DNA of 64,000 bases from Lamellibrachia columna (lineage: Eukaryota > Annelida > Polychaeta > Sabellida > Siboglinidae), in the NCBI GenBank assembly GCA_963662155.1, contig OY759261.1, positions 34,603,022 through 34,667,021 on the forward strand, in the 5' to 3' direction. The notes beneath the pieces are model-generated. The model did no database searches. It was not told where the DNA came from and saw only the letters and a list, made by a program, of their open reading frames with translations. The stretch's first letter is position 1, and each line of letters begins with the position of its first letter. Shown here one piece after another: positions 12,111 through 23,689 of this stretch. The position numbers were made by a program, and so were the translations under genes.

Positions 12111-12964
12111 AATATGTCATTTGTTCATAATACAAAACAATATAAAACACTTCTATTGCGCTACAATTCTGGGGTACCAAAGCTTGGCAGCGCACCAAAA
12201 CAAAAGGGGTTAAGCAGTTTCTAATCGATAAGCAGTTTCAGCTGTAAACAGTTGGATTGGTACGCTGGGGAGCTATGGAGGATAAGCAAGTTTAAGCAGG
12301 TTGGTGCTTAGTTTACGGCTAAATGTTGTTATAGTTCCAACAAATTTAACATAACAGAAATGAGTTCCACAGAGTCGGTGCGGCAACTGAAAAAGCTCTT
12401 AACACTGGGAATGAAAAGTACACGACAAAACTTGGTCCTTTGATAGGAGTAGGTTTTATAAATTCGCTCGGTGAGGAGCTGGTATCGATGGGTGTTGTCG
12501 TATCGGTGGCAGGTTTCTCCTGTGGAGATCACGTTTCAGTTCACTCGGTTGCCGGTTGGTGGTATAGAAATAGTAGTAGTAGCTTGCAAACAGGATATCC
12601 TATTAAGGTATCATATATAGGTTTATTGTACGCATATCCACATAGTCAGTAATTTATACCGTGTGCTCTACTGACGTCGTAATCGGCTGTCCGTTTGGTC
12701 GACGAAAACAAATAGCTTGCCCAGGGGTATATGTGATGGGTAACTGATACGTTGTTCTCTGTAACAAAGCTAGTCATTATGCACTTTTCTTCAGCGGAAA
12801 TGGGTGTGTGATTGACGACTAGCTATTAACATATGTGGTGACATTTCATTGAACCCTCCTGTACCTTATACAACCGAACACCACCTTCTGTGAGACAACA
12901 TGTATACTTTTATACATTGTGAACTTTCGCATTTATTGGGACACGTGCTTTGATAAATTCCACA

Positions 12965-13035
12965 TGTGGGGCGCGGTAACGTATCAGTTAGAACGTCGGG
13001 CTCTCAATCGAGAAAACTCCGATTCGAATCCGCTT
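12965..13035 (+). mobile_element. tRNA-like sequence, probable SINE head
   Basis: The stretch has an A-box-like segment (TATCAGTTAGAACG) and a good B box (GATTCGAATCC) spaced as in a tRNA, with GTCGGGCTCTCAATCGAG between them. The anticodon and T stems pair poorly, so a working tRNA is unlikely and a tRNA-derived SINE head is the better reading. No second copy occurs in this window and the SINE body and tail are not defined. Confidence 0.45.
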
Positions 13036-13574
13036 GTTGCTGTTTCGAAGCTTTGGCAATTTTGTTCATCCCACGTTGTCAGAGTTCACTCAGCTGTACA
13101 AATGAGTACCTTGCTACACAAAAAAACCGTGGCTGAATGTTTGCCATAGAAGTCGAGATGACGTTCGAATGAAAAGTTCTGCCAGGGGATGTAAAGTGTA
13201 AAACTCTTTGGACAGTCCCAGTGATTGGATACCGAGCTATATATGTTCGTACCATTACCTTTGGTTGTGGGTAGATATAAACACATTCCATTCACAATTA
13301 TATAAGTAACTGTGATCTTTGTTAGACCACATACCAGAGACGCCAACATCACCTTGGTCACTATGACGCAATTAAGAGGCCATTGCAGTTAGACTATATT
13401 ATGTTAATTAATTATATTAATGAAAGAACTTTGGATTATATATACTTTTGATCAATAAATGATATACAGAATTATTATATATATCACTTTCAAAACACAC
13501 AATATTGTATCACAAAAACTTAAATATAACGTCAACACTTCGAATCGATAACCAGTGTGACGCGATCAGGACTG

Positions 13575-13815
13575 GTGTAATGTGAAGATGATCGCGGCGG
13601 CGTTGCCGTGTTACTACACGCGCCGCCGAATGTTGTACCATTTGAAGCTGGTATAAAATCGTCCTTTGACACGAAACAACACCGCATTAACGTCGTCCAG
13701 CTTAGATGTTACTAGAGCTTGGACGATGGTTTTACACGCATTGACGATTGTATTGTCGTATCTTGGCGATGTTGTACAGCTGGAAATAAGCCGCTTGACA
13801 CTTGCGAGCAACTTG
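13575..13815 (-). mobile_element. LINE reverse transcriptase C-terminal fragment
   Basis: A minus-strand frame reads KRLISSCTTSPRYDNTIVNA and then TIVQALVTSKLDDVNAVLF. This is the 'ALVTSRLDY-NAVL' block of CR1/L2-type RT C-termini. It stops soon after. The surrounding GCGGCGGCG-rich DNA at 13585-13630 shows no other feature. Confidence 0.65.
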
Positions 13816-14789
13816 CAACGACATACCTAAGTCACACCAACATGTTTATTTCCGCAAGTCATATGAAAGCACAGTGAAATAAAGCATATTCACCAGTGTG
13901 ACAAAACAGAAAAATATAATTGTTTTTATCAATCTGACAATCCACACAAATCCGTAAACCAACTAATAAAAACGGCCATATAAACAATGAAAAAAAATAT
14001 TGAATGTTTTCAGAACAATTCATGAATAAATGGCAAACGTGGACAGCAAGAAAACACATTTGGCAATTTGCAAAATCAGCTACTCTGATTATGAGCATCT
14101 ATGAACACTTCGTACATAAAGTATTTTTGTAGTGCTACGTAAGTACCAAATGACGCATAACAATAGGCACTACCACTAGTCAGGTACGTTAGAAACTTGA
14201 TAGGGACACACATTTTTTGTGGTGCTTCCTTGTGTAACCATATTAAGTTTTTTGACAGGAGTCAGCAAGTTTATGCCTTGTGGAAATGCATGTGCTGTTT
14301 TACCGTATTTCACCGTATTTTAGCTCAATATATAAACTATGTTTTCTTATGTTACTTTTACATGACAAAGGCTTGTTTAAAATTACAGTAACCAGCACAC
14401 TTTTGTGCATGACATAGAACACAAAAACATATTTAATTGGCTATATATTATTCATCTGTGCCTCAATTGGTTCTCTGGTTATGTACTTCACATACAATAA
14501 ACATATGTATATAGGGACACATATAACCGTTGACGGTGACTAATATTCCTAATAGTCCAGCAGACAAGTTGGAGTTTTGGGTTGGACCACGTTTTGTCGT
14601 GTACAGTTGTTCCTGTTGATTTAGTAAGAATAGATTGCGCGCTGTCTGAAACTGCCAGGCAGTTAATGTTGCTAATGTAACTAGTCTGTATAACCGGGCA
14701 AGCATGTCATAATCAATATGAGATAGTTTCGGGTTTTCGCGAAATGTGTATGTACGCTAGAAAGAAAACAGGGGATAGCAACTAATAGT

Positions 14790-15400
14790 TTAACAACATT
14801 TAACAAGGAAGCCGTTGCTTTATCGAGAGTGTAACAATTGTTCATCTATTGAGACATTTGTCTATTTTGGTTTTAAACTTATTCACACTGTTAGCTTTTA
14901 TACAGCCAGTAGATAATTTGTTGTTCCACGCATTTATCGTTCTCTATGACAGTGAATGCTTTCTGATATCGAATATACACTGTTCCTTCAATAACATGAC
15001 TTCGTGTCCTCTATGTCTTCTATTTTACTAAACTAAGACAAAATACTTCTATAAATATTTTCAAAACTTATATTTCATCTCCTTTATCTTGTGATGTTTA
15101 GTCACATTTCTAGTTGCTTTTCAGAACTCTAAGTCTCTAAGTTCTGGACTCAGCTTAGTTCCTCTCCTGTGTACTAATTGTAAGGTATCAATGTCCTTCT
15201 TGCGATATGGCTTCCAAGCTTGTATACAATATTCTAAATGAAGCCAAACAATTGCATAATAAGATGTTTTTATATGTTATAGTTATCCTAATCAATCCAG
15301 TAATTTGATTACACTTTGAAGCTGCAATCTCACCATGCTCTGATATGTTCATGTCAACACTATTATTCCTAAGTCCTTTTATCTGATTCCAGAACGAAGA
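14790..15400 (-). mobile_element. Degraded 3' fragment of the LINE family at 23.7-26.5 kb
   Basis: Nucleotide landmarks follow 23690-24370 in order: ATTTAACAAGGAAGCCGTTG, TATCGAGAGTG, ACAATTGTTCATCTAT, TATTCACACTGTTAGC, then TTCGTGTCCTCT and, at the end, CACCATGCTCTGATATGTTC. The frame is lost. It is an old copy of the same family inserted in the minus orientation. Confidence 0.75.
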
Positions 15401-15669
15401 TACCTTAATAATGTCTTAATAACGTCTAAACGAACGTTACTCAATAACACCGGAGGTTAGGATATCAAATAATGTGTTGTTCTTTTTTTCTTTAATGATT
15501 ATGAAAATAGTGTTAGTATTTTTCTTTCAATCTTATGAATGGTTGAATAACGAGAGGACACGAAATGACATTACTATGTAATAGTTGGTTGGATATAGGC
15601 AAGTTAATTTTCAAGAGCGTGATAAATGAATGGAATTATCTACTGACTATGAAAATGCTAGTAACGTGA

Positions 15670-16145
15670 ATATTGTTTAGACACAAAATAGATATTCCAT
15701 ATGGGAAGGTTCCATGTTGGCGTTTGAATGAACAGGATGCATCGGGACATCGGTGGCTCGCCGCGAAGTGCCAACGATACGAGTACGTGACCAAAATACA
15801 GTATATCGACTTATCACGGCCGTTCGATACTATCCGTCGAAAGAAAATCCTAGACGTTTTGCATTCATTCATCGATTCAGACAACGTCCGAATCATACGG
15901 CTTCTACTATCGGAGACGAATATCACCGTCAGGATTGACGACGCCATGTCTGCCGGCAATCGGCACTCCACAAGGGACTCGTTGTCGCTGGTACTCTTTA
16001 TCGTGTACCTCGAAGCAGACCTACATATACTGCACGGATGTCTTCCAAGCCGACCATCAGCCGACCACAACATACCCAATGAGGCAACACACGCTGATGA
16101 CGCCGACTTTATCTCAACTGACCATGACTACGCGAGTCAATGAGA
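15670..16145 (+). mobile_element. Reverse transcriptase fragment of a second LINE type
   Basis: One frame reads IQYIDLSRPFDTIRRKKIL and LLLSETNITVRIDD, then a shifted frame carries AIGTPQG. The first frame resumes with LSLVLFIVYLEADL and HADDADFISTDHDY. This is the A, B and C motif order of RT (F-D, GTPQG, -ADD), with at least one frameshift around 15970. The IGTPQG/VYLEAD signature differs from the CR1-type elements elsewhere in the window. An ATA/AAT-rich stretch at 16243-16365 follows. Confidence 0.7.
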
Positions 16146-16387
16146 TCGCACCAACAACACTGGGAGATTCCACAGGTATCTAATTAACAGGAAACCATTT
16201 GTCGAATTTAATGAAGCCTTACAAATATCAAATGGTTATGTTCGCAATAAATAATAATAATAATAATTATAAAAAGTTGTTTTTATTATAATAATGATAA
16301 TAAACGTAACAATTATAGGAATTAGTAAAAACGATAAAGATGATAATAATAATAAAACAAATTAAATCGTAACATGCATAAAATAAA

Positions 16388-16850
16388 CACCAGAAGTGAT
16401 ATTGCTCTACTGATATTTGTAGTCCCACACAATTGTTCACGACCAAGAGCCAATGTCAAAATTGTAAAACAAATTGTCAGCAAGCAACATACCTGGAAGT
16501 ATATATGCAGCCACTGGTTCATGGTCTACTTTATGTTACGACTCATACATGGAAGTATATATGCAGCCACTGGTTCCTGGTCTACTTTATGTTACGACTC
16601 ATACCTGGAAGTATATATGCAGCCACTGGTTCCTGGTCTACTTTATGTTACGACTCATACCTGGAAGTATATATGCAACCACTGGTTCCTGGTCTACTTT
16701 ATGTTACGACTCATACCTGGAAGTATATATGCAGCCACTGGTTCCTGGTCTACTTTATGTTATGACTCATACAATGACGTTCATCCATATTTGATGTCTT
16801 AGGCTAGATGTGTTTGTACATTAAAATGAACTTGAAAATGAATAGTCCTA
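16388..16850. mobile_element. Dispersed element with internal VNTR
   Basis: Shares both ends with 11264-11470. Its core has been expanded into five 56-bp tandem copies starting at 16491, 16547, 16603, 16659 and 16715. Each has GGAAGTATATATGCAGCCAC and then TGGTCTACTTTATGTTACGA. The unit is not a multiple of 3, so all three plus-strand frames show the same peptides in rotation; this is not a gene. Confidence 0.8.
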
Positions 16851-16859
16851 TTACTTATT

Positions 16860-17271
<412 letters not shown>

Positions 17272-17334
17272 ATGTGCGTGTTGTATTCAATGTGTTTGTG
17301 TCTTTATTCGACATTAGTTGGTGGTCAGTCATTG

Positions 17335-17715
17335 TTATTACATTTTGGGCCCGCATGTTATTACAAAATGGGCACCCCTGAAATGATTACAAAATGGGCC
17401 TCATGTTATTACAAAATGGGTTCATCGGTTTATTACAAAATGGACCTCCTGTTAATAATAATAACAACACATTTTATTTCATATAGCGCCAGATCCAATG
17501 TTATATTGTTCATGGCGCTTTACAACATGTACAAGACAATTGTACGTAGTTTTTTTAAATTGCTAAAATAATAATAATTATAACCATTTCTACAACCTGT
17601 AATTATAACCATTTCTACAACCTGTATAAAATATATATCTACAACCTGAATAAAGTTATTACAAAATGGTTCGTTATTACAAAATGGGCCTGCTTTTATT
17701 ACAAAATGGGTCGTA
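17335..17715. repeat. Scattered TTATTACAAAATGGG motif array with an inserted L2-type tail
   Basis: The motif TTATTACAAAATGGG or close variants occurs about seven times (17336-17450 and 17655-17715) at irregular spacing. Between the blocks, 17453-17570 holds an ATA-rich tail plus TTCATATAGCGCC and TCATGGCGCTTTACAA, similar to the reverse complement of the LINE 3' end at 18510-18570. A short imperfect repeat CTACAACCTGTA follows at 17585-17650. Confidence 0.6.
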
Positions 17716-17734
17716 ACACACGTGTGTAGACAAA

Positions 17735-18570
17735 ATCGCGCGGCCGCAACGAATACACAACTCGGCTGCCAGATTGATTCTGCGTCGTCCACGTAGCGAC
17801 AGTGCCAGGCCCCTGTTACAAGAACTTCACTGGCTGCCCGTGGCGTACAGAGTCGTTTTCGAGATACTGGTATTTACATGCAAAGCCACGCACGACGAAG
17901 CGCCAGTGTATCTGTGTGAACTCGTGCGCCCATATCAACCGGCAAGAGCACTGCGCTCTGCCAGCCGTAACAGTTTGGAAGTGAAACGCATTCGTATCAA
18001 GGTGGGAACGGCTCGTTCGCAGTGGCTGCGGGGTCCCTGTGGAACACTTTACCTAACTTTATTAAAACCTGTGACACTCTCGCCAGCTTCAAATGTCGAC
18101 ACATTTCTTTCGTATCGCATATTAGCGTATATTCCAGATGAAAATTGTCCTCTACTCATATCAATTTAATTATGACTATTCCAGTAATCTGATTCATGAC
18201 ATTTAACATTATTTTACCAATAACAGTTATCACTTAAATATTATTATAAACATATTTTACTAAATTATTAAATTATTTATTATCATTAATCATACATATA
18301 CATTTATTTATTTATTTATTAGTAACATTGCTATATAATTATTGTGTTATATTATTGTTATACTAATTTTCATTACTAGCAGCTAATATATATTTTTTTA
18401 AATTTATTTATTTAGTAATTCTAAGCTATCTTATTGCTGTATTTATGTTAAATATTTCTTATTACTAGTAGTATTTTAAATACATTTATTTGTTGATTTT
18501 ACAATCAATTTTGGACATGGCGCTATACCAAATAAAATATATTATTATTATTGTTATTATTATTATTAAT
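17735..18570 (+). mobile_element. L2/CR1-type LINE 3' fragment with intact tail
   Basis: The frame from 17774 encodes LLQELHWLPVAYRVVFEILV and LCELVRPYQPARALRSAS, the C-terminal block of L2/CR1 reverse transcriptases. It is followed by about 350 bp of AT-rich 3' UTR and the end CATGGCGCTATACCAAATAA running into an ATT repeat (18535-18570). The frame is altered in its last 40 codons. It is a 5'-truncated dead copy. Confidence 0.8.
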
Positions 18571-18572
18571 TC

Positions 18573-18985
18573 ACGAACTGTAAAAAAACCATTCTATCAC
18601 TCGTTGAATTTGAGTTCGGGAATTGCTGCCTCAAAAATACTGCCTCAGACTAACTGTTAACAAAACGGTTTCCTAATATATGTCTATATTAACTTTATGT
18701 ATAATATATGTGCACTAGTAATCCTTATTTGAATCAATATTCCACTCTTTCTGACAATTCACTGTGCTAATTCTATAACTGTAAACAAACCCTATTTTCG
18801 CTCGCTGACTTCCCTGCCGGAGTTCGGAACTAACTTACGCTTAAATACTGCCTCTGACTAAATGTCAACATCAACTATTTCATAATATATGTCTACATTA
18901 CGCTGATGTATAATATGTATGTAATAGTAATACACTTGATCTATGAATATTCCACGCTTTTTCTGACAATTTACTGCACCATATT
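18573..18985. repeat. Diverged tandem duplication, unit about 200 bp x 2
   Basis: Two copies (about 18573-18775 and 18776-18985) share CTGTAAA-AAACC, GAGTTCGG, ATACTGCCTC, TAATATATGTCTA, a TGTATAATAT block, then AATATTCCAC and TTTCTGACAAT. No frame is kept. The copies follow directly after the LINE tail. Confidence 0.7.
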
Positions 18986-19237
18986 CAAAACACTGTTGCA
19001 CCAAGATTCTCCCACCAACATTGTTGTTATATACTTGTGAATCTAATCTTGTTTTTATATATTACATTGCACATTGTTGTATAAATTTATTATGGCAGAT
19101 GTAGCATTTACTAAGATTTAATAATCGGAATGTATGATACCGATTGACTTTGGGGAAACGTGTATATTACTTGTAATTACGCATTATGGACATGGATTGA
19201 TCAAGTGTACATAATATGTATACAATATGTATAGACT

Positions 19238-19280
19238 TAAGCGATATAATTACACATATTATGTGTAATGATATCGCTTA
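19238..19280. repeat. Short perfect-stem inverted repeat
   Basis: TAAGCGATAT, one unpaired base, ATTACACAT, then the complement ATGTGTAAT, one base and ATATCGCTTA around a short AT centre. It could form a hairpin of about 19 bp. No gene is adjacent and no second copy was seen. Confidence 0.7.
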
Positions 19281-19549
19281 ATCCTAGGCATTCTTCTAAT
19301 TCTAACTGCACACTCGCAATACACAATTGTTTAGCTTCTGCAAGTTTTCAGATTCCGTAGCAGTAATGCATCTACTTCTGTCCCATGTCTGATTATGCAG
19401 AAGACAGTGTTGACCGACATGTGCTGGGCAGTGGTTCTCTCTGTTGTTTCAACTACTGTACGTTCAAAGATGGGTCATGTGTTAATTATTTGTGTGTAAG
19501 CAACGACGGTTGTCAAATGTCGCAGGATAGCCACGATCGCCGCGAGGGG

Positions 19550-19850
19550 CTTCTGAATACATCAGTACCCTTGGCAGATCGACTTGTTTATACGTGGAAC
19601 TTTCAGTCGTTGTGTTAACCAATAATATTGCTTGCTCAGATTTATAGAACATGCATACGGGAACTTCCCAGTAGTGGACTCGTCATCGGTGGTCGGACGG
19701 GTAATGAGGAGTGTTTCGCTCTTTGAAGTTGGTGCGTGGGCGGATCTAGTTCCCAGAAACAAGTCAACTAAGACAGGTAATGTGACGAAGTACAAATGAT
19801 TCATCGCACAGCCGCACTTTGCGTGGGATAAACTGGAACGAAGTAAAGAA
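19550..19850 (-). pseudogene. Fragment of the LDLa/PPSY gene carrying a copy of its candidate cytoplasmic exon
   Basis: Similar to 29050-29350 of the left gene copy in the same orientation. On the minus strand it keeps a polypyrimidine-like stretch, an acceptor CTAG, and a frame starting TRSAHAPTSKSE and containing GKFPYA, parallel to TRRVLAQTSK...KFPY in the other copies. No LDLa or transmembrane exon lies nearby, so this is a displaced fragment. Confidence 0.6.
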
Positions 19851-20754
19851 GGTGGCTACTATTTGCAGTTTTAATTTATGCATATTTTATATTATATTCA
19901 GATTAAAGCATTGAAGTGTTATATACTATATTTGTCATTATGATGTACACAACTCATGCATTTTAATGTTTATGAACAACATGATTTAGCCATAAATGTG
20001 TTTGGTTTTCATATATTATCAATATGTGTTGATTGTGCTAGATTTAAGCTGTGGGTACAGGTGTTTGCATTCGATAATTATAAAGATTACTGGCCAAAAT
20101 AATTTCATTTGGTCTGCTTTATGTGAACGTGCGGCGTTCTCGGCGCACGGCTGGACGAACGTTTTAATTGTTATCCTCCATTATCCAGGCTCTGGGATGT
20201 GGCGCCACCGTGTGTGGCTCACACCAGAACCTGGTTCCATTCTGTACTTTTCATTGTTTCGGGATTTATGTATGCACCCACATTCTGGGTGGATGCATCA
20301 CTGAATTAACTAGGCTCTCACTCGGGGATTTGGCTAACTCATCAAATAAGAGTGAACTTTTATCAGTTTATGCGATGAAATTCGGATTAACTTTAAACGT
20401 TGATTATATTGTCAAAACTGTCACTCTGAGCAGTTAAATTATTCAAAATAATGTAGAGTGTATAATTTCGATAATGACGCTGATTGGCTGCTGGCGCTTC
20501 ACTGTAACACCTACACAAAATGGAGGGGGTAACGCTCAAACCATGCTATTGGACTTTCTTCTGAGCGAGTTCAAGAAGGAGAGCTCTAGTAGGATCAACG
20601 AGACTACCTAATGATTGGGATGCACTTATCACTCATCACGAGATCGTCATGCTCGAAGCATAGTGGACGGATCTCACGGGTCGTCAGCTCGAGCGTGCCA
20701 CCATAAGAGGAAGGACGAACCCAACGCCGATCAACCTGTGTTAACTGATTCATA

Positions 20755-21195
<441 letters not shown>

Positions 21196-22150
21196 TTTAT
21201 TGTCCTCTTGCCGGCATCCGCATTGACCTGCTCAAGAGATCTTAGAACCTAGATCGTATACCTCCCTCCTAGATCATAAATACGCCACTGTTGCTCCCTC
21301 TGCCCGCCACTGTCTGCTTTATTGAAATATTATTTTGAGGCGTATTTATGGAGGGCATTGAGCGGTGGCCCCCTGCCCGCATGATCTGTTTTTCGCATGT
21401 AACCTGTTGCGCCACTACACGGTAGCACGGTGAACTAATGTGTGACTAAGCTTGGCCTCCCCTTTGAGAGATCCGAGATACGCCGCTGTAGGTGTTCTAT
21501 CTTATCGTATATGAATCAGAGGATTATTTTGTAACACCATATTGGCAGTGACTGTTGAATTTGTGTTGTGAGTCGGCCCATCAAATATGTTTAACATTAA
21601 TGTTATCCAGAATAATAATTATTTCCGGTGAATGTTTTTAATATGTTATGCTACATTTTGTAGTATAGCAAAAGCGAATATATGCGTTGATTATATTAAT
21701 TAACTATCAAAAGTATGTTGAAATAGACATCTTTCTTACTGATGTATCGCTAAATTATCTTTAATTGTTTCTTTAGGCAAAACTACAAATTGAGCAAAGT
21801 AGATTATAGTGTTGCTTTATTACACACAAAATAGGTAAAACAAATTGTATGTAGTCACTGATTTCAATAAACGACGGGGAACTGTCACGGAACTTCTTAC
21901 AAACATTGTGACATAACTATGTTATCCACAGACGTTTGGAGAACATTCTCAGAACATTAAACAATTTACTTTCGTGTTTAATGCCAAGTACTAATAAAAT
22001 CAAGAGCGCTTCTTTATTTACTAATTATCTATTATTTATATTATGCTTTTTTATTTTTCATGGATTACATTCACCTTAAAAATTATCATAACGTTCCCAA
22101 AACTTTCCCATAATGTGGCGTTCACCATAGCCAACAGGGGACTCGGGAAA

Positions 22151-22391
22151 CATCTTGTGAACCAGGCGGTGTCCATCAGGTACCCGGACAACATCTTGTG
22201 AACCAGGCGATGTCCATCAGGTACCCGGACAACATCTTGTGAACCAGGTGGTGTCCATCAGGTACCCGGACAACATCTTGTGAACCAGGCGATGTCCATC
22301 AGGTACCCGGACAACATCTTGTGAACCAGGTGGTGTCCATCAGGTACCCGGACAACATCTTGTGAACCAGGCGGTGTCCATCAGGTACCCG
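22151..22391. repeat. Tandem repeat, 41 bp x 6
   Basis: Six copies of CATCTTGTGAACCAGG(C/T)G(G/A)TGTCCATCAGGTACCCGG start at 22151, 22192, 22233, 22274, 22315 and 22356. The variants run CGG, CGA, TGG, CGA, TGG, CGG, which suggests that an 82-bp dimer was duplicated. The 3' flank (CTTTATTTTAGTCGGATGTT) is similar to 31965-31990. Confidence 0.95.
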
Positions 22392-23093
22392 GGCTCCTCC
22401 CTTTATTTTAGTCGGATGTTTTAATAAAGTCAGAATTAATGGTGAAGGCATCGCGATCTGACGCCCATCTGCACTTGTTCCTCATAGGAGAGCATTTATA
22501 ACATACCAACTTGGGACGTTGTCACTAATACGTAAATCAGCCAATGCCAATGATTTTAATGGCACACGAGATAACAGTGTTCAGCCAGGAAAGCTGGAAC
22601 TTTTAAATGTCGGATCTTTTGGCTATGACATGTTGCAGAATGAAGCGTATTTGAAAAAGCATATGCATTTTGGTGGTGACATTCTCTAAACACCGTAAAC
22701 ATATTCATAGTTTGCGAAATCTTGTATTTTTTATAGGGTAAGAGCGTTTGCCTGGAGCTAAGTGATTTTCACGAAACTGTTGGTAACATATTGGCAGTCG
22801 ATGTCATGAAGTTTTATATTAATTTGATGGTCTCATGTTCATGCAATCATGCAAAACGTTAACATGGCCGCCAGTGGGAAAATAACTGTGGTCAGCGCTT
22901 TCCGTCGTCTGTAGAAAGTTTCACCACGCTCTGTCCAGTGATACTGCTCAGTGACCGCAGGTGCGGGGATCGCGAGATGTAGGCCAGATGGCATCATCCT
23001 CTTAAATGTATTCTTTAAATGTGTGCATTGTGTAAGCCTTCTGACTTAGGAGTTCTTAACATAGGCCACTGTAATAATGTATTGCAGTATATG

Positions 23094-23260
<167 letters not shown>

Positions 23261-23309
23261 CAAGGAATACACACGAAGTTCAAGATTAAAAACAATAAAA
23301 TAAAATATA

Positions 23310-23480
23310 ATAAAAGTTTCAAAACCAGTGTTATCACAATAACGAATCACATTAAAACAACCAAAAACAACAACTGGTACTAAACAACAACCATCACAAC
23401 AATAACAACCGGTACTAAATAGGACGTCCCTGCATGGTCCGCTGGTGCTGATATACCTGCATACATATTACCATAATGTC
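23310..23480. repeat. Dispersed repeat, copy 2 (partner at 2955-3120)
   Basis: See 2955-3120. This copy has an internal duplication of the GGTACTAAA/ACAACAACC block. It is followed at about 23512-23565 by a two-copy tandem repeat of 26 bp (GCATACACTGCCATTATCTA...). Confidence 0.5.
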
Positions 23481-23689
23481 AAACAACACGTGCATGATAA
23501 GCACAAAGCAGCATACACTGCCATTATCTAAATGCTGCATACACTGCCATTATCTAAATGCTGCATCCACTGGACTGTGGATTAGAAACTACCATCTGGT
23601 GTGAAACACTAGGGCACCGATAGTACAGTTAAATGTACAAACAAGTTAGTTGGGAAAACGTAAATAAAAAGATTTAACAAGATTTAACA

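Noticed and set aside
12965..13035. Functional tRNA gene
   Set aside because: A and B boxes are present but the anticodon and T stems pair poorly, so a SINE head or tRNA pseudogene is more likely.
16374..16802. Repeat protein with WKYICSHWFLVYFML units
   Set aside because: The 56-bp unit shifts frame each copy, so the same peptide appears in all three frames; it lies inside a dispersed non-coding element.
19385..19618. Cysteine-rich secreted peptide
   Set aside because: A 77-codon frame with no signal peptide, no splice support and no second copy; it runs into the displaced LDLa-gene fragment.
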